This document shows positions 9,251 through 18,160 of a DNA stretch of 64,000 nt, piece after piece (the stretch's first letter is position 1; every line of letters begins with the position of its first letter). A program made the position numbers and the translations under genes. The DNA lies in the NCBI RefSeq assembly GCF_034314085.1, contig NZ_JAVIWI010000001.1, positions 4,030,001 to 4,094,000 on the forward strand. Reading direction: 5' to 3'. This DNA is from Undibacterium sp. 5I1 (GTDB lineage: Bacteria; Pseudomonadota; Gammaproteobacteria; Burkholderiales; Burkholderiaceae_D). The notes below the pieces were generated by a model that did not search any database, was not told the origin of the DNA, and saw nothing but the letters and a program-made list of their open reading frames with translations.

Positions 9251-9841
9251 ATGTCGGATGAGATAAAGCCAGACAAGTTTGGTCGCAAGCAACTGAACGC
9301 CAATATGCTGGGTAAGTTATTGGTGATCGCGGCATTGATGTTTGGCTTTGGTTACGCGTTAGTACCTATTTACAAACAAATTTGTGAATTGACTGGCGTA
9401 AATATCCTCACTCCGAAAGATATTTCTGTAAAGGAAATTTCTAATTCGCAGATAGATCGTTCGCGTGAAGTGATTGTTGAGTTTGATGCAAATACCCAGG
9501 GGCCGTGGCGTTTTCGTCCTACCGTGTCTAGCATGAAAGTGCATCCGGGTGAAATGACGCAAGTCCTGTATGAAGTCGTAAATAAGCAGTCATACAAGAT
9601 GGACGCACAGGCAATTCCCAGTTATGCGCCACAACAAGCGGCTGCCTACTTTAAAAAAATGGAATGCTTTTGTTTTAAGCAGCAAACATTAGAGGCAAAC
9701 GAGGCAAGACAAATGCCTGTAGTGTTTTATATCGACCCTGAATTGCCTAAAGAAGTGAAGACAATAACCTTGTCGTACACATTTTTTGAGGTTGGTGGCA
9801 AACCAAAAACTGCAGCAGTCGATGCAGTACCTAAGGGTTAA
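9251..9841 (+). CDS. ctaG: Cytochrome c oxidase assembly protein CtaG/Cox11 (CuB insertion)
   Basis: Cox11-type membrane-anchored copper chaperone that delivers copper to the CuB site of subunit I. It has one N-terminal membrane segment (about residues 20-40) followed by a periplasmic beta-rich domain. The copper-binding CFCF motif is present in KKMECFCFKQQTLE, preceded by the conserved AIPSYAPQQAAAYF. The 196-aa length is normal. It lies between the small assembly protein and the DUF2970 gene in the oxidase operon. Confidence 0.95.
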   Translation: MSDEIKPDKFGRKQLNANMLGKLLVIAALMFGFGYALVPIYKQICELTGVNILTPKDISVKEISNSQIDRSREVIVEFDANTQGPWRFRPTVSSMKVHPGEMTQVLYEVVNKQSYKMDAQAIPSYAPQQAAAYFKKMECFCFKQQTLEANEARQMPVVFYIDPELPKEVKTITLSYTFFEVGGKPKTAAVDAVPKG

Positions 9842-9853
9842 TCAAGGCTGATT

Positions 9854-10069
9854 ATGGGTGAGCTAAAGCAGGCAAGTAAGCGTAAAGCTTCATTTTTTGT
9901 AACGATGAAGGCAGTATTCTGGTCATTTCTAGGAATACGCAAAAAATCTGATTATGAACAGGATGCAGCGCAACTAAATCCTGTTCACGTAATACTCGCT
10001 GGCATACTCGGAGCGATTATCTTCATAACGATACTGGTGTTAATAGTTAAAAGTGTCGTAGCAAAATAA
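9854..10069 (+). CDS. DUF2970 family small membrane protein
   Basis: A 71-aa protein with an amphipathic start (SFFVTMKAVFWSFLGIRK) and one C-terminal membrane helix (VILAGILGAIIFITILVLIV). This is the DUF2970 pattern, found between ctaG and ctaE in many betaproteobacteria. Its biochemical role is not known. The position argues for a part in oxidase assembly or stability. It starts 12 bp after ctaG. Confidence 0.85.
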   Translation: MGELKQASKRKASFFVTMKAVFWSFLGIRKKSDYEQDAAQLNPVHVILAGILGAIIFITILVLIVKSVVAK

Positions 10070-10109
10070 AGTAAGAAATTAAGTCTAAAAATTGTATCGG
10101 GAGATGGAA

Positions 10110-10970
10110 ATGAGTTCTCAACACGCTAACGCACCATATTACTTTGTGCCGGGTCCGTCCAAATGGCCAGTTCTTGGCGGCACGTCTTTATTGTTGACCA
10201 TGTTGGGCGCTTCAGCATGGGTTAATGGTGTGACATGGGGTGCGTATTTAAATTTTGCAGGTATTTTTCTTACGTTGGTTGTTCTGTACAACTGGTTCGG
10301 TGATGCAATTGCTGAGTCGGAAGGCGGGAAATACAGCGCTCGTATCGATGTTTCTTTCCGTTGGAGCATGAGCTGGTTTATTTTTTCCGAGGTGATGTTT
10401 TTCGGCGCATTCTTTGGTGCACTATTCTATGCTCGTAGCATCTCTATGCCTTGGTTAGCAGATCTCGATCATAAAGTCTTATGGCCAGATTTTGCAGCAC
10501 ACTGGGGTAACACAGGTCCGGCAGGAACCATTGAAGCGTTTAAAACAATGACGCCGTTTCCTATTCCAACTATTAATACAGCTTTGCTCTTGACGTCGGG
10601 TGTAACACTGACTCTCTCGCACCATGCTCTGCGTGCAGGACACAGAACGCAAACTGCGATCTGGTTGTTTGCTACGATTTTGTTGGGCGCAGTTTTTATG
10701 GGATGCCAGGCTTACGAATATATCGAGGCTTACCATGATCTGAATTTGAAACTGACTTCAGGTATCTACGGTTCGACTTTCTTCTTGCTAACTGGATTTC
10801 ATGGCTTCCATGTAACGATGGGTGCGATTATGTTATCGGTAGTTTTGTACCGCGTGTTGAAAGGTCATTTCACGCCTGAGCAGCATTTCGCTTTTGAAGG
10901 CGCTGCATGGTACTGGCATTTTGTCGACGTAGTCTGGCTCGGCTTGTATGTTGTAGTTTACTGGTTGTAG
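10110..10970 (+). CDS. ctaE: Cytochrome c oxidase subunit III
   Basis: Membrane subunit III of the aa3 oxidase, 286 aa with seven expected spans. Recognisable segments are FVPGPSKWPVLGG at the N-terminus, SEVMFFGAFFGALFYAR (carrying the conserved membrane glutamate), LTGFHGFHVTMGAIML and the C-terminal AAWYWHFVDVVWLGLYVVVYW. ATG 10110 is preferred because GGGAG lies 6-7 bases before it. A longer frame from TTG 10092 adds only six residues. The strong terminator at 10981 closes the operon. Confidence 0.96.
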   Translation: MSSQHANAPYYFVPGPSKWPVLGGTSLLLTMLGASAWVNGVTWGAYLNFAGIFLTLVVLYNWFGDAIAESEGGKYSARIDVSFRWSMSWFIFSEVMFFGAFFGALFYARSISMPWLADLDHKVLWPDFAAHWGNTGPAGTIEAFKTMTPFPIPTINTALLLTSGVTLTLSHHALRAGHRTQTAIWLFATILLGAVFMGCQAYEYIEAYHDLNLKLTSGIYGSTFFLLTGFHGFHVTMGAIMLSVVLYRVLKGHFTPEQHFAFEGAAWYWHFVDVVWLGLYVVVYWL

Positions 10971-10980
10971 TCCTTATTTC

Positions 10981-11023
10981 ACATTAACAAAAAGCCGCAC
11001 AATGTGCGGCTTTTTGTTAATGT
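10981..11023. terminator. Bidirectional terminator after ctaE
   Basis: A 20-bp perfect inverted repeat with a 3-base loop (core GCCGCAC AAT GTGCGGC), flanked by A and T tracts on both sides. It can end ctaE on plus and the twin-transmembrane gene on minus, which converge here. Confidence 0.9.
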
Positions 11024-11054
11024 CTCATCTGTTGATGAGTCTCAATCCATAAGG

Positions 11055-11255
11055 CTAGCGGATGCCTGTAGGTTGTATCAGTCCAAAATGATTAGCGAGT
11101 AATATCAATAAAAACAAGCTGATCGAAAATCCAACTCTGAATGCCAGAGCTTTTACCGTACGGTTACTTTTTCCCTTATCTTTCATCAAAAAAACTAATG
11201 CTGAACCCATGCTAAAGATAATCAGGAAAAAAGCGATTGCGACTAGAATTTTCAT
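11055..11255 (-). CDS. Twin transmembrane protein (DUF2909 type)
   Basis: A 66-aa protein with two hydrophobic helices (ILVAIAFFLIIFSMGSALVFL and VGFSISLFLLILLANHFGL) joined by a basic loop (KDKGKSNRTVK). This is the plan of the DUF2909/twin-transmembrane family, which is habitually coded beside the cytochrome oxidase genes. ATG 11255 is preferred over the upstream TTG because CAGGA precedes it at a suitable distance. It faces away from the SURF1 gene, so the two share the 60-bp promoter gap. Confidence 0.8.
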   Translation of the reverse strand: MKILVAIAFFLIIFSMGSALVFLMKDKGKSNRTVKALAFRVGFSISLFLLILLANHFGLIQPTGIR

Positions 11256-11317
11256 ATTGTCCTGCCAATTAACCAAACCCTCATTGTAATGCTTAATTTT
11301 AATGCGCTATTTGAAAG

Positions 11318-12031
11318 ATGAACAAGTTTAGATTTCGCTTGATTCCCTTGGTTGTCACAATCGCTCTGGTTATACTTGGAGTGAGCTTGGGGCAATGGCA
11401 AAGCAGAAGAGCGTTGGAAAAAGAATTGATAGCACAGGCCCTAGAACAACGTGGGCAGATGCCTCCGTTGGTGCTTGGTACATTTGAACCAAGACTTCCA
11501 GAATCAAGCTATAGACGTGTCAGCTTAACGGGTCAGTTTGAAGCGGAGTGGCCAGTTTATTTGGATAATCGTCCTCTACACGGTGTCGCAGGATTCTATG
11601 TCGTGATGCCATTTAAAATACAGGGCACAGACAAATATGTTCTTATAGGGAGAGGATGGCAACCTCGTGATGCAAATGAACGTACCCGTATGAAGCCATT
11701 AATCACCCCAAATCAGCCGATCACCATTGAGGGCGTTTTGCTGGAAAATTTTGGACATGTCATGCAGCTAGGACAGATGGGCGGTTTGAAGCCGGGTGCT
11801 ATTATTCAAAACCTGAACCCTGGAGATTTAGCTAAAAAAACTGGATGGAAAGTACAGGAGTTTGTCGTAGAACAAACTTCATTATCAGATGACGGTTTGC
11901 AACGTGATTGGCCTTTACCATCGTCTGGTTCGGATAAGCATAGAGCATATGAATTTCAATGGTACGCACTGTCCTTAATGGCAGTAATTTTTTTTGTAGT
12001 AACAGGATATCGTCGTGGAAAAAATAAATAA
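11318..12031 (+). CDS. SURF1 family haem/oxidase assembly protein
   Basis: SURF1/Shy1 proteins assist insertion of haem a into oxidase subunit I. The 237-aa protein has the family plan: an N-terminal span (LIPLVVTIALVILGVSLGQWQ), a periplasmic domain with YLDNRPLHGVAGFYVVMPF and VLIGRGWQPRD, and a C-terminal span ending in the conserved YEFQWYALSLMAVIFFV. It overlaps the next gene by 17 bp and so probably is co-translated with it. Confidence 0.93.
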   Translation: MNKFRFRLIPLVVTIALVILGVSLGQWQSRRALEKELIAQALEQRGQMPPLVLGTFEPRLPESSYRRVSLTGQFEAEWPVYLDNRPLHGVAGFYVVMPFKIQGTDKYVLIGRGWQPRDANERTRMKPLITPNQPITIEGVLLENFGHVMQLGQMGGLKPGAIIQNLNPGDLAKKTGWKVQEFVVEQTSLSDDGLQRDWPLPSSGSDKHRAYEFQWYALSLMAVIFFVVTGYRRGKNK

Positions 12032-12605
12032 TCAACATGCAGGTCGCTGGAAACTTTTTTTGGTCTTAGCTGTTTGTGCTGCACCAATGCTACTGTCGTA
12101 TTTGTTTTATTTTGTGATCAAACCAGAAGGTCGGACTAATTACGGCGCAATTCTCGATCCTCGTCTTTATCCTATTCCAAAGTTGGATAGCGTCTTGCTG
12201 GGCGGTGAATCAAAGGAATTGAGTGCTTACAAAGGTAAGTGGTTAATGCTGCAAATTGATAGTGGCTCTTGTGCTACTGCATGCCAAAAAAAGATGTACG
12301 ACATGCGTCAGCTGCGTCTGGCGCAAGGCAAAGAAATGGATAGGATGGAAAGAGTTTGGTTGATTACGGATGATCAACCGATTGATACTGTGTTGATCCG
12401 CGAATATGATGGAACGCACATGCTGAAAGTATCTGCAGACAAGTTAAAAAAATGGCTGCCTGTCGATGCAAATACACAAATTAGCGATCATATTTATATG
12501 ATTGACCCTCTGGGTAATCTGATGATGCGCTTTCCTAAAGATGCTGATCCCAATAAGATAAAAAAAGACATCAGTAAATTATTGCGCGCTTCTGCCATCG
12601 GTTAG
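12015..12605 (+). CDS. SCO-like thioredoxin-fold protein of the oxidase cluster
   Basis: A 196-aa membrane-anchored protein: one N-terminal span (WKLFLVLAVCAAPMLLSYLFYFV), then a thioredoxin-like domain with SGSCATACQKKMYDMRQLRLA, where the pair CATAC takes the place of the CxxxC of SCO proteins. Such genes sit between SURF1 and ctaA in Burkholderiales. Likely a thiol or copper-handling assembly factor, though the function is inferred from fold and place. The start is GTG 12015, inside the end of the SURF1 gene, with AGGA about 8 bases upstream. Confidence 0.8.
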   Translation: MEKINNQHAGRWKLFLVLAVCAAPMLLSYLFYFVIKPEGRTNYGAILDPRLYPIPKLDSVLLGGESKELSAYKGKWLMLQIDSGSCATACQKKMYDMRQLRLAQGKEMDRMERVWLITDDQPIDTVLIREYDGTHMLKVSADKLKKWLPVDANTQISDHIYMIDPLGNLMMRFPKDADPNKIKKDISKLLRASAIG

Positions 12606-12613
12606 ATCAGATT

Positions 12614-13705
12614 ATGTGGATACAATTACTCATCACTGGCTTACTCATAGCGGTTTTGCCATTAAGTCTGGTTTGGGTGTCAGCCGATCAAAATAAATAT
12701 CGCAAGTTAATTGCTGTTACTTTATTTCTGACTTTTGATCTGATTATGTTTGGGGCGTTTACCAGACTCACTGATTCTGGCTTGGGTTGTCCTGATTGGC
12801 CGGGTTGTTATGGCGAGGCTAACCCATTTCAGTCGCATAGTGCAATTCAGGCTGCCCAAACGGCAATGCCGCATGGCCCTGTAACGGTCACTAAAGCCTG
12901 GATCGAGATGATTCATCGCTACCTTGCGATGAGTGTGGGTGTCCTGATTTTGGCTCAGATGATTATCGCCTGGTGGCATCGTAAAAGTACAAAAAACTCG
13001 GTCTTTTTGCCTACGGTTTTATTACTGCTGGTTTGCGTGCAAGGTGCGTTTGGCGCCTGGACGGTGACACTTAAATTGCAGCCCATTATCGTGACCACAC
13101 ATTTGTTGTTGGCAATGGGCTTGCTCGCTATGCTGGCATACTTGCATGCACAACAAAGTCATGCCTTGCAAGCTGTATCGAGGGAGAGCAATGCCAGCGT
13201 GATTAATGCAAGTATGAGCCCAATCATATTGCCAGCAACTGTTGCATTGATTTTCGTTGTGATGCAAATTGCTTTGGGAGGATGGGTTAGTACTAACTAC
13301 GCTGCACTAGCCTGTCAAGATTACCCTTTGTGTAATGGACAGATAATACCTGATATGGATTTTAACCACGGATTCTCTCTGTGGCGCAAATTAGGTCAAA
13401 CCATGGCAGGTGATTATTTACCGTTTCAGGCACTGGTTGCTGTACATTGGGTGCATAGGAATTTTGCTCTGCTGGTCATTGCGGTCGTTGCTTGGGTTGG
13501 ATATAAAGCCAGTAAAACCAAGGGCTTGTCGTCCTTGGGCAAAAAGATATTGCTGGTGATTACCATACAATTTTTGAGTGGTGTATCTACAGTCTACTTT
13601 TCCTGGCCGCTTTTTATTGCGGTTTTGCATAACGGTGGAGCTGCGCTGCTGTTGCTATTGCTGACCATGTTAAACTACCGCGCCAGGCATTTGAAAAACG
13701 TCTAA
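12614..13705 (+). CDS. ctaA: Haem A synthase (COX15/CtaA)
   Basis: Converts haem O to haem A by oxidising the C8 methyl group, and is integral to the inner membrane. 363 aa with eight expected spans. Conserved segments: FGAFTRLTDSGLGCPDWPGCYG, IEMIHRYLAM (first haem-ligand histidine), VQGAFGAWTVTLKL, the second copy GGWVSTNYAALACQDYPLCNG, and VHWVHRNFALLV. The two-fold repeat with paired histidines is the family signature. It precedes ctaB, its metabolic partner. Confidence 0.95.
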   Translation: MWIQLLITGLLIAVLPLSLVWVSADQNKYRKLIAVTLFLTFDLIMFGAFTRLTDSGLGCPDWPGCYGEANPFQSHSAIQAAQTAMPHGPVTVTKAWIEMIHRYLAMSVGVLILAQMIIAWWHRKSTKNSVFLPTVLLLLVCVQGAFGAWTVTLKLQPIIVTTHLLLAMGLLAMLAYLHAQQSHALQAVSRESNASVINASMSPIILPATVALIFVVMQIALGGWVSTNYAALACQDYPLCNGQIIPDMDFNHGFSLWRKLGQTMAGDYLPFQALVAVHWVHRNFALLVIAVVAWVGYKASKTKGLSSLGKKILLVITIQFLSGVSTVYFSWPLFIAVLHNGGAALLLLLLTMLNYRARHLKNV

Positions 13706-13762
13706 GTTATATGTGCCTGAAATCGGCCTGACATCGTGTATGTCCCCTCTCTTTAGTTCAAT

Positions 13763-14647
13763 ATGACGTCACTTAGTATTCCCTCTAACCGATACGCCCA
13801 GTACTGGGCTTTGACCAAGCCTCGTGTGACGCAATTGGCCGTTTTTTGTGCGGTGATTGGTATGTTTTTGGCGACGCCTGATCTGCCTGACTGGCGCTTG
13901 GTGGTCGCTGCTACGATCGGTATCTGGTTGTTGGCTGGTGCTGCATTCGCCATTAATTGTCTGGTTGAACGTGAGATAGATTCTCGCATGGCGCGTACCG
14001 CTCGCCGCGCATCGGCACAGGGTGAAATCGGGCCGATGCAGATTTTGATTTTTTCTGGCGTGATTGGCGGTCTTGGTATGTGGGTTTTGTACGCGCTGGT
14101 AAATCCGCTGACGATGTGGCTCACCTTCATCACCTTTGTCGGTTATGCCGTGATTTATACGATTATTCTGAAGCCAGCCACGCCACAAAACATCGTGATT
14201 GGCGGATTATCCGGTGCGATGCCGCCGGCGCTAGGCTGGGCCGCGATTGCTAACGATGTTCCTATGCAGGCATGGCTGCTGGTATTGATTATCTTTGTCT
14301 GGACGCCACCACATTTCTGGGCTTTGGCGATGTACCGTCGCGATGATTACGCCAAATCAGGTTTGCCGATGTTGCCGATTACGCATGGTTTAGAATTTAC
14401 TCGTTTCCATATCTGGCTTTATACGATTGCTTTATTCGCTACCACGATGTTGCCTTACGCGGTGCATATGAGTGGTCTTATCTATCTTGCCAGCGCAGTG
14501 ATTTTGGGTGCCATTTTCTTATGGTACGCATGGCGTATTTATCGTCACTATGACGATGCCTTAGCACGTAAAACTTTTACCTTTTCGATTGTATATTTAT
14601 CGCTGCTATTTGCAGCCTTATTGGTCGATCACTACATAAAATTATGA
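13763..14647 (+). CDS. ctaB: Protohaem IX farnesyltransferase (haem O synthase)
   Basis: UbiA-family prenyltransferase that farnesylates haem B to haem O. 294 aa with about nine spans. The N-terminal [15 protein letters not shown] and the polyprenyl-diphosphate site [18 protein letters not shown] are diagnostic, as is [21 protein letters not shown]. It ends in an ATGA overlap with the SCO1 gene, indicating translational coupling. Confidence 0.95.
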   Translation: MTSLSIPSNRYAQYWALTKPRVTQLAVFCAVIGMFLATPDLPDWRLVVAATIGIWLLAGAAFAINCLVEREIDSRMARTARRASAQGEIGPMQILIFSGVIGGLGMWVLYALVNPLTMWLTFITFVGYAVIYTIILKPATPQNIVIGGLSGAMPPALGWAAIANDVPMQAWLLVLIIFVWTPPHFWALAMYRRDDYAKSGLPMLPITHGLEFTRFHIWLYTIALFATTMLPYAVHMSGLIYLASAVILGAIFLWYAWRIYRHYDDALARKTFTFSIVYLSLLFAALLVDHYIKL

Positions 14648-15225
14648 CTACTATGCTGCGTTTAATCGGAATTATATTGGTGTTGTGTTTGTCTGCTTGC
14701 GATAAACCAGCACCCCAATTTATGAACACTGATCTGACGGGATTAGACTACGCCAAAGATTTTGCGCTAACAGATCACAATGGCAAAGCCCGCACCTTGG
14801 CCGACTTTAAAGGTAAAGCAGTAGCAATATTTTTTGGTTATACCCAGTGCCCCGATGTTTGTCCTACGACAATGGCAGAGATGGCTACGGTCATGAAGCA
14901 GCTTGGAAGTTCGTCCGATAAGGTTCAGGTCTTGTTTGTTACTATCGACCCTGAACGTGACACGCAAGCCTTGCTTGCCGCTTATGTTCCTAACTTTGAT
15001 TCCCGGTTTTTAGGTTTGTATGGCGATGCTGCTGCGACTGCCAAAGTAGCAAAAGAATTTAAAGTGTTCTATCAAAAAGCACCAGGTTCGACGCCAAGTT
15101 CTTACACCATGGATCACACTGCTGGTACGTATGTGTTTGACCCTGAGGGACGGATTCGTTTATTTGTACGTAACGGGCAAAGCACCGATGCTATTGTTCA
15201 TGATTTGAAAATATTACTTCAATAG
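14644..15225 (+). CDS. SCO1/SenC copper chaperone lipoprotein
   Basis: Periplasmic copper-binding thioredoxin-fold protein that metallates CuA of subunit II. The N-terminus is a lipoprotein signal with lipobox LSAC (Cys about residue 19). The copper site is complete: [16 protein letters not shown] (CxxxC) and the distant histidine in [14 protein letters not shown]. 193 aa. The start overlaps the ctaB stop (ATGA). Its own stop codon lies in the edge of a family B repeat. Confidence 0.94.
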   Translation: MTTMLRLIGIILVLCLSACDKPAPQFMNTDLTGLDYAKDFALTDHNGKARTLADFKGKAVAIFFGYTQCPDVCPTTMAEMATVMKQLGSSSDKVQVLFVTIDPERDTQALLAAYVPNFDSRFLGLYGDAAATAKVAKEFKVFYQKAPGSTPSSYTMDHTAGTYVFDPEGRIRLFVRNGQSTDAIVHDLKILLQ

Positions 15226-15260
15226 GACTTACGCAAAACTGCCCTAGCTGCGTAAGTCCT
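15224..15260 (+). repeat. Family B repeat, minimal copy
   Basis: 37 bp: AGGACTTACGCA, a 13-base middle (AAACTGCCCTAGC) and TGCGTAAGTCCT, a perfect 12-bp inverted repeat. The same ends bound the roughly 100-bp copies at 28996, 54722 and 55257. This copy looks like an internally deleted form. It touches the stop codon of the SCO1 gene. Confidence 0.65.
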
Positions 15261-15265
15261 GTTAA

Positions 15266-15305
15266 TAAAAAAGGCGCTCAGTTCAGAACTGAGCGCCTTT
15301 TTTTC
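15266..15305. terminator. Bidirectional terminator between SCO1 and rpoH
   Basis: A 12-bp perfect stem (GGCGCTCAGTTC / GAACTGAGCGCC, one-base loop) flanked by an A tract on the left and a T tract on the right, serving both convergent genes. Confidence 0.92.
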
Positions 15306-15329
15306 TATGCCTTCTGTGCCGTTAGCTAG

Positions 15330-16226
15330 TTAAGCAAAGCTCGCTAAAGCGCCTTTCATTTTCTTCAATGCTGCACTTTCAATCTGGCGAATACGTTCTG
15401 CTGATACGCCGTATTCGCTAGCCAATTCATGCAAAGTTGCGCCTGAGCCGTCATCGTTTTTTAACCAACGAGATTCAACGATATGGCGTGAACGTGCATC
15501 TAGTTTGGATAATGCTGTTTCCAAGCCTTCGCTTTGCAGACGATCCCGCTGACGTGACTCTAGTACACGAGTCGGCTCTTCAGATTCTGTTTTCAGGTAG
15601 GCGATAGGCGCAAATTTATCATCTTCGTCATCGGTTGGCGCATCTAAAGCAATGTCGCGACCTGACAGGCGCATTTCCATCTCGATGACTTCTTCACGCT
15701 TCACGTCCAGAATTTTTGCCAGAGCGTCTACCTGTTTTGGCGACATCGAATCCAAACCCTCTTTATGGCTGCGCAGATTAAAAAACAGTTTGCGCTGTGC
15801 TTTAGTCGTCGCTACTTTGACTAAGCGCCAGTTTTTCAGGATGTATTCATGCATTTCTGCCTTGATCCAATGCATCGCGTACGACACCAGACGGACACCT
15901 TGATCTGGATCGAAGCGTTTAACGGCTTTCATCAAGCCGATATTGCCTTCCTGGATTAAGTCTGCATGTGGTAAACCATAACCTAAGTAGCCGCGAGCGA
16001 TGGACACTACCAGACGCAAGTGCGACATAACCAGTTGCTGGGCAGCACTCAGGTCATTATTTTGTGTGAGACGTTTGGCGAGATCAATTTCTTGCTCATG
16101 CGTCAGCATAGGCAGACGGTTGACTGCCGAGATATAGGCGTCGATATTGCCCAGCGTGCCAGTAAAACCGAGTGCAAGCGCTGTGCTATCCGAAGTTGGC
16201 ATCACAGATGTCGATGATTGATTCAT
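15330..16226 (-). CDS. rpoH: RNA polymerase heat-shock sigma factor RpoH (sigma 32)
   Basis: 298-aa sigma-70 family factor directing transcription of heat-shock genes. Region 2 shows HLRLVVSIARGYLGYGLPHADLIQEGNIGLMKAVKRFD. The RpoH box QRKLFFNLRSHK, specific for sigma 32, follows, and region 4 contains TLHELASEYGVSAERIRQIE. The ATG at 16226 has AAGGAGG just upstream. A perfect CIRCE operator about 68 bp upstream puts the gene under probable HrcA control. Confidence 0.97.
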   Translation of the reverse strand: MNQSSTSVMPTSDSTALALGFTGTLGNIDAYISAVNRLPMLTHEQEIDLAKRLTQNNDLSAAQQLVMSHLRLVVSIARGYLGYGLPHADLIQEGNIGLMKAVKRFDPDQGVRLVSYAMHWIKAEMHEYILKNWRLVKVATTKAQRKLFFNLRSHKEGLDSMSPKQVDALAKILDVKREEVIEMEMRLSGRDIALDAPTDDEDDKFAPIAYLKTESEEPTRVLESRQRDRLQSEGLETALSKLDARSRHIVESRWLKNDDGSGATLHELASEYGVSAERIRQIESAALKKMKGALASFA

Positions 16227-16293
16227 TCTTCCTCCTTATTGCCGTCTATTTAGCGTGACTTTTGGGCTAAATCAGACATTTCAAGCCCTTATA

Positions 16294-16320
16294 TTAGCAC
16301 TCTCTTGGATTGAGTGCTAA
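16294..16320 (-). promoter_or_regulatory. CIRCE operator (HrcA site) upstream of rpoH
   Basis: TTAGCACTC, nine bases, GAGTGCTAA: an exact match to the CIRCE consensus, the binding site of the heat-shock repressor HrcA. It lies 68-94 bp before the rpoH start codon, in the only promoter region available to rpoH. Confidence 0.93.
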
Positions 16321-16456
16321 TACTCCAAATTTATATGCTTAAGCTAATTGATCGCTATTGAGTTTTGATTGCTTGTACGAAATAGCTATATTAATTTAGA
16401 GCAGGGAAACTTAGAAAAGTTGCAGCAGTTTTGCTTAAGTCTTGTTGAATTAAGGT

Positions 16457-17371
16457 TTAGCTAGCGCGTGCGAGTTGTCGGCGTACCGATAGAAAAGCAC
16501 CAAATAGCCCGAGCACCACACTAGTCGCTAACAAGGCGAGGCTAGCCAACAATCCTAGCGGCACCAGGTGGAATTCCGATGCATAGAGTTTGGCGAATTC
16601 TGCAATTGCCTGATTCAGCGGACGCAGAGACACCGCAATCAGTGCCAATGCGGCGCAGCCAGCGAGCAATCCCAGTAGCGCGCCTGTGTAGTAATAGGGC
16701 CGGTGAATAAAGCTATTGGTCGCGCCAAGCAGACGGGCTATTGCAATTTCAGCCTGATGGGAGATCACTTGCAGACGCGTAGCGTTAAAAATCACCACGA
16801 TCACCACCACGCTCAATGTAACCGCCAAAAATAGTAAGGATAATTGTAAAACTTGCACTAAAGCTGCCAGCCGTTTTACCCAAGCTGAATCAACTTGAAC
16901 CACATCAACTCCTGGCAGACTTTTTAACTGCACTGTCAGAAACTCTACCCGGTTGGCATCTGAGTTGGATAGTGATAACACATAGGCGTCTGGTAGAGGA
17001 TTTCCGCCCAGAGTCGATAAGACCTCTGCCAGGCTGGAGGTTTCTTCCATTGCCGCTAATGCTTTGTCCTTGGTCACAAAAGTGAGTTTGGCACTGACAT
17101 TGGCATCTTTCAGTAGTTTTTTGATTGGCAAAGCTAATGCTATCGCGTCGGCGCGTGGTGTGTCTGGTGTCAAAAATACACTGATCTCTGGCTCAATCGA
17201 GAGCTGGGTTGAAATCGGGCGAATATTTTCGATCAGCGTTAATCCGGCAATCGGCAACGCCAAGGCAATCGCGACCACTAGAACGTTAAATAAGAAATTG
17301 CCAGGGCTGGCGCGTAGATGAGCCAACGCACTTTTTAAGCCAAACAAATGCTGACGAAACCAGACGGTCAT
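16457..17371 (-). CDS. ftsX: Cell division protein FtsX
   Basis: Membrane partner of FtsE. The FtsEX complex couples ATP hydrolysis to activation of septal cell-wall hydrolases. 304 aa with an N-terminal span (FNVLVVAIALALPIAGLTLI), an extracytoplasmic loop domain and three C-terminal spans, the last at LLASLALLATSVVLGLFGAFL. The conserved GATNSFIHRPYYYTGALLGLL precedes the last pair. It lies 53 bp after ftsE, same strand. Confidence 0.94.
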   Translation of the reverse strand: MTVWFRQHLFGLKSALAHLRASPGNFLFNVLVVAIALALPIAGLTLIENIRPISTQLSIEPEISVFLTPDTPRADAIALALPIKKLLKDANVSAKLTFVTKDKALAAMEETSSLAEVLSTLGGNPLPDAYVLSLSNSDANRVEFLTVQLKSLPGVDVVQVDSAWVKRLAALVQVLQLSLLFLAVTLSVVVIVVIFNATRLQVISHQAEIAIARLLGATNSFIHRPYYYTGALLGLLAGCAALALIAVSLRPLNQAIAEFAKLYASEFHLVPLGLLASLALLATSVVLGLFGAFLSVRRQLARAS

Positions 17372-17424
17372 ATAATTTTTTCCTGTTGCTTCAGACTTGA
17401 GGTGTTTCTTGAGATTGGATCAAT

Positions 17425-18102
17425 TTATGCCGCCATATAGGATGATTGCCAGGAGTCGCACAGTTGCCCATGATTTAAATAAATCACGCGGCTGGCCTGA
17501 TCTAAAAACTGTTCATCATGGCTAGAGATAATACAAGTCACGCCGGCACTCTGGAAGGCTTTGAGCGCGTTGATGACTTTGTTTGCATTCTCTCTGTCCA
17601 GAAAAGCGGTAGGTTCATCTGCCAGAATGATTTGCGGGCGATTGACAATCGCACGGGCGATAGCAACCCGTTGTTGCTCGCCGCCTGACAAGGCCAGGGG
17701 CATAGCATCCGCTTTATCCGCCAAGCCTACTTTTTCTAGCGCAGTGCGGGCACGGGTTTCTGCCTCGCTGGCAGAAGCGCTGACGACGATCAGCGGCAAC
17801 ATGACATTTGCCAGCACGCTACGGTCTAACAGCAAGCCTTTGTCCTGCAAAATCAGACCCAGTTTGCGGCGTAGATAAGGAATGCTGCCTGACTTTAACT
17901 TGCCAATGTCTTGTCCATTCACGCTAACGGTGCCGCTGCTAGGGCGCTCAATACCCGCAATCATTTTTAATAAAGTTGATTTGCCAGCGCCTGAAGGGCC
18001 AGCCAAAAAAATCAATTCACCGGGTTTGATGGTGAGCGATATATTGCGCAAAGCGACGGCGTCGCGTGAATATTCTTTAGAAACTTGCTGAAACTCTATC
18101 AT
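17425..18102 (-). CDS. ftsE: Cell division ATP-binding protein FtsE
   Basis: ABC-type ATPase of the FtsEX complex. 225 aa: Walker A GPSGAGKSTLLK, Q-loop LGLILQD, signature LSGGEQQRVAIARAI, Walker B IILADEPTAFLD, and the switch histidine in SSHDEQFL. ATG 18102 is preferred because AAGGATG lies eight to thirteen bases upstream and MIEFQQVSK is the usual FtsE start. An upstream extension of 11 residues is open but unconserved. Confidence 0.94.
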   Translation of the reverse strand: MIEFQQVSKEYSRDAVALRNISLTIKPGELIFLAGPSGAGKSTLLKMIAGIERPSSGTVSVNGQDIGKLKSGSIPYLRRKLGLILQDKGLLLDRSVLANVMLPLIVVSASASEAETRARTALEKVGLADKADAMPLALSGGEQQRVAIARAIVNRPQIILADEPTAFLDRENANKVINALKAFQSAGVTCIISSHDEQFLDQASRVIYLNHGQLCDSWQSSYMAA

Positions 18103-18160
18103 CGGCAACATCCTTGATCTGGCTAAATAAATCAATGCAAATCAATGCAAATTGGTGAAA

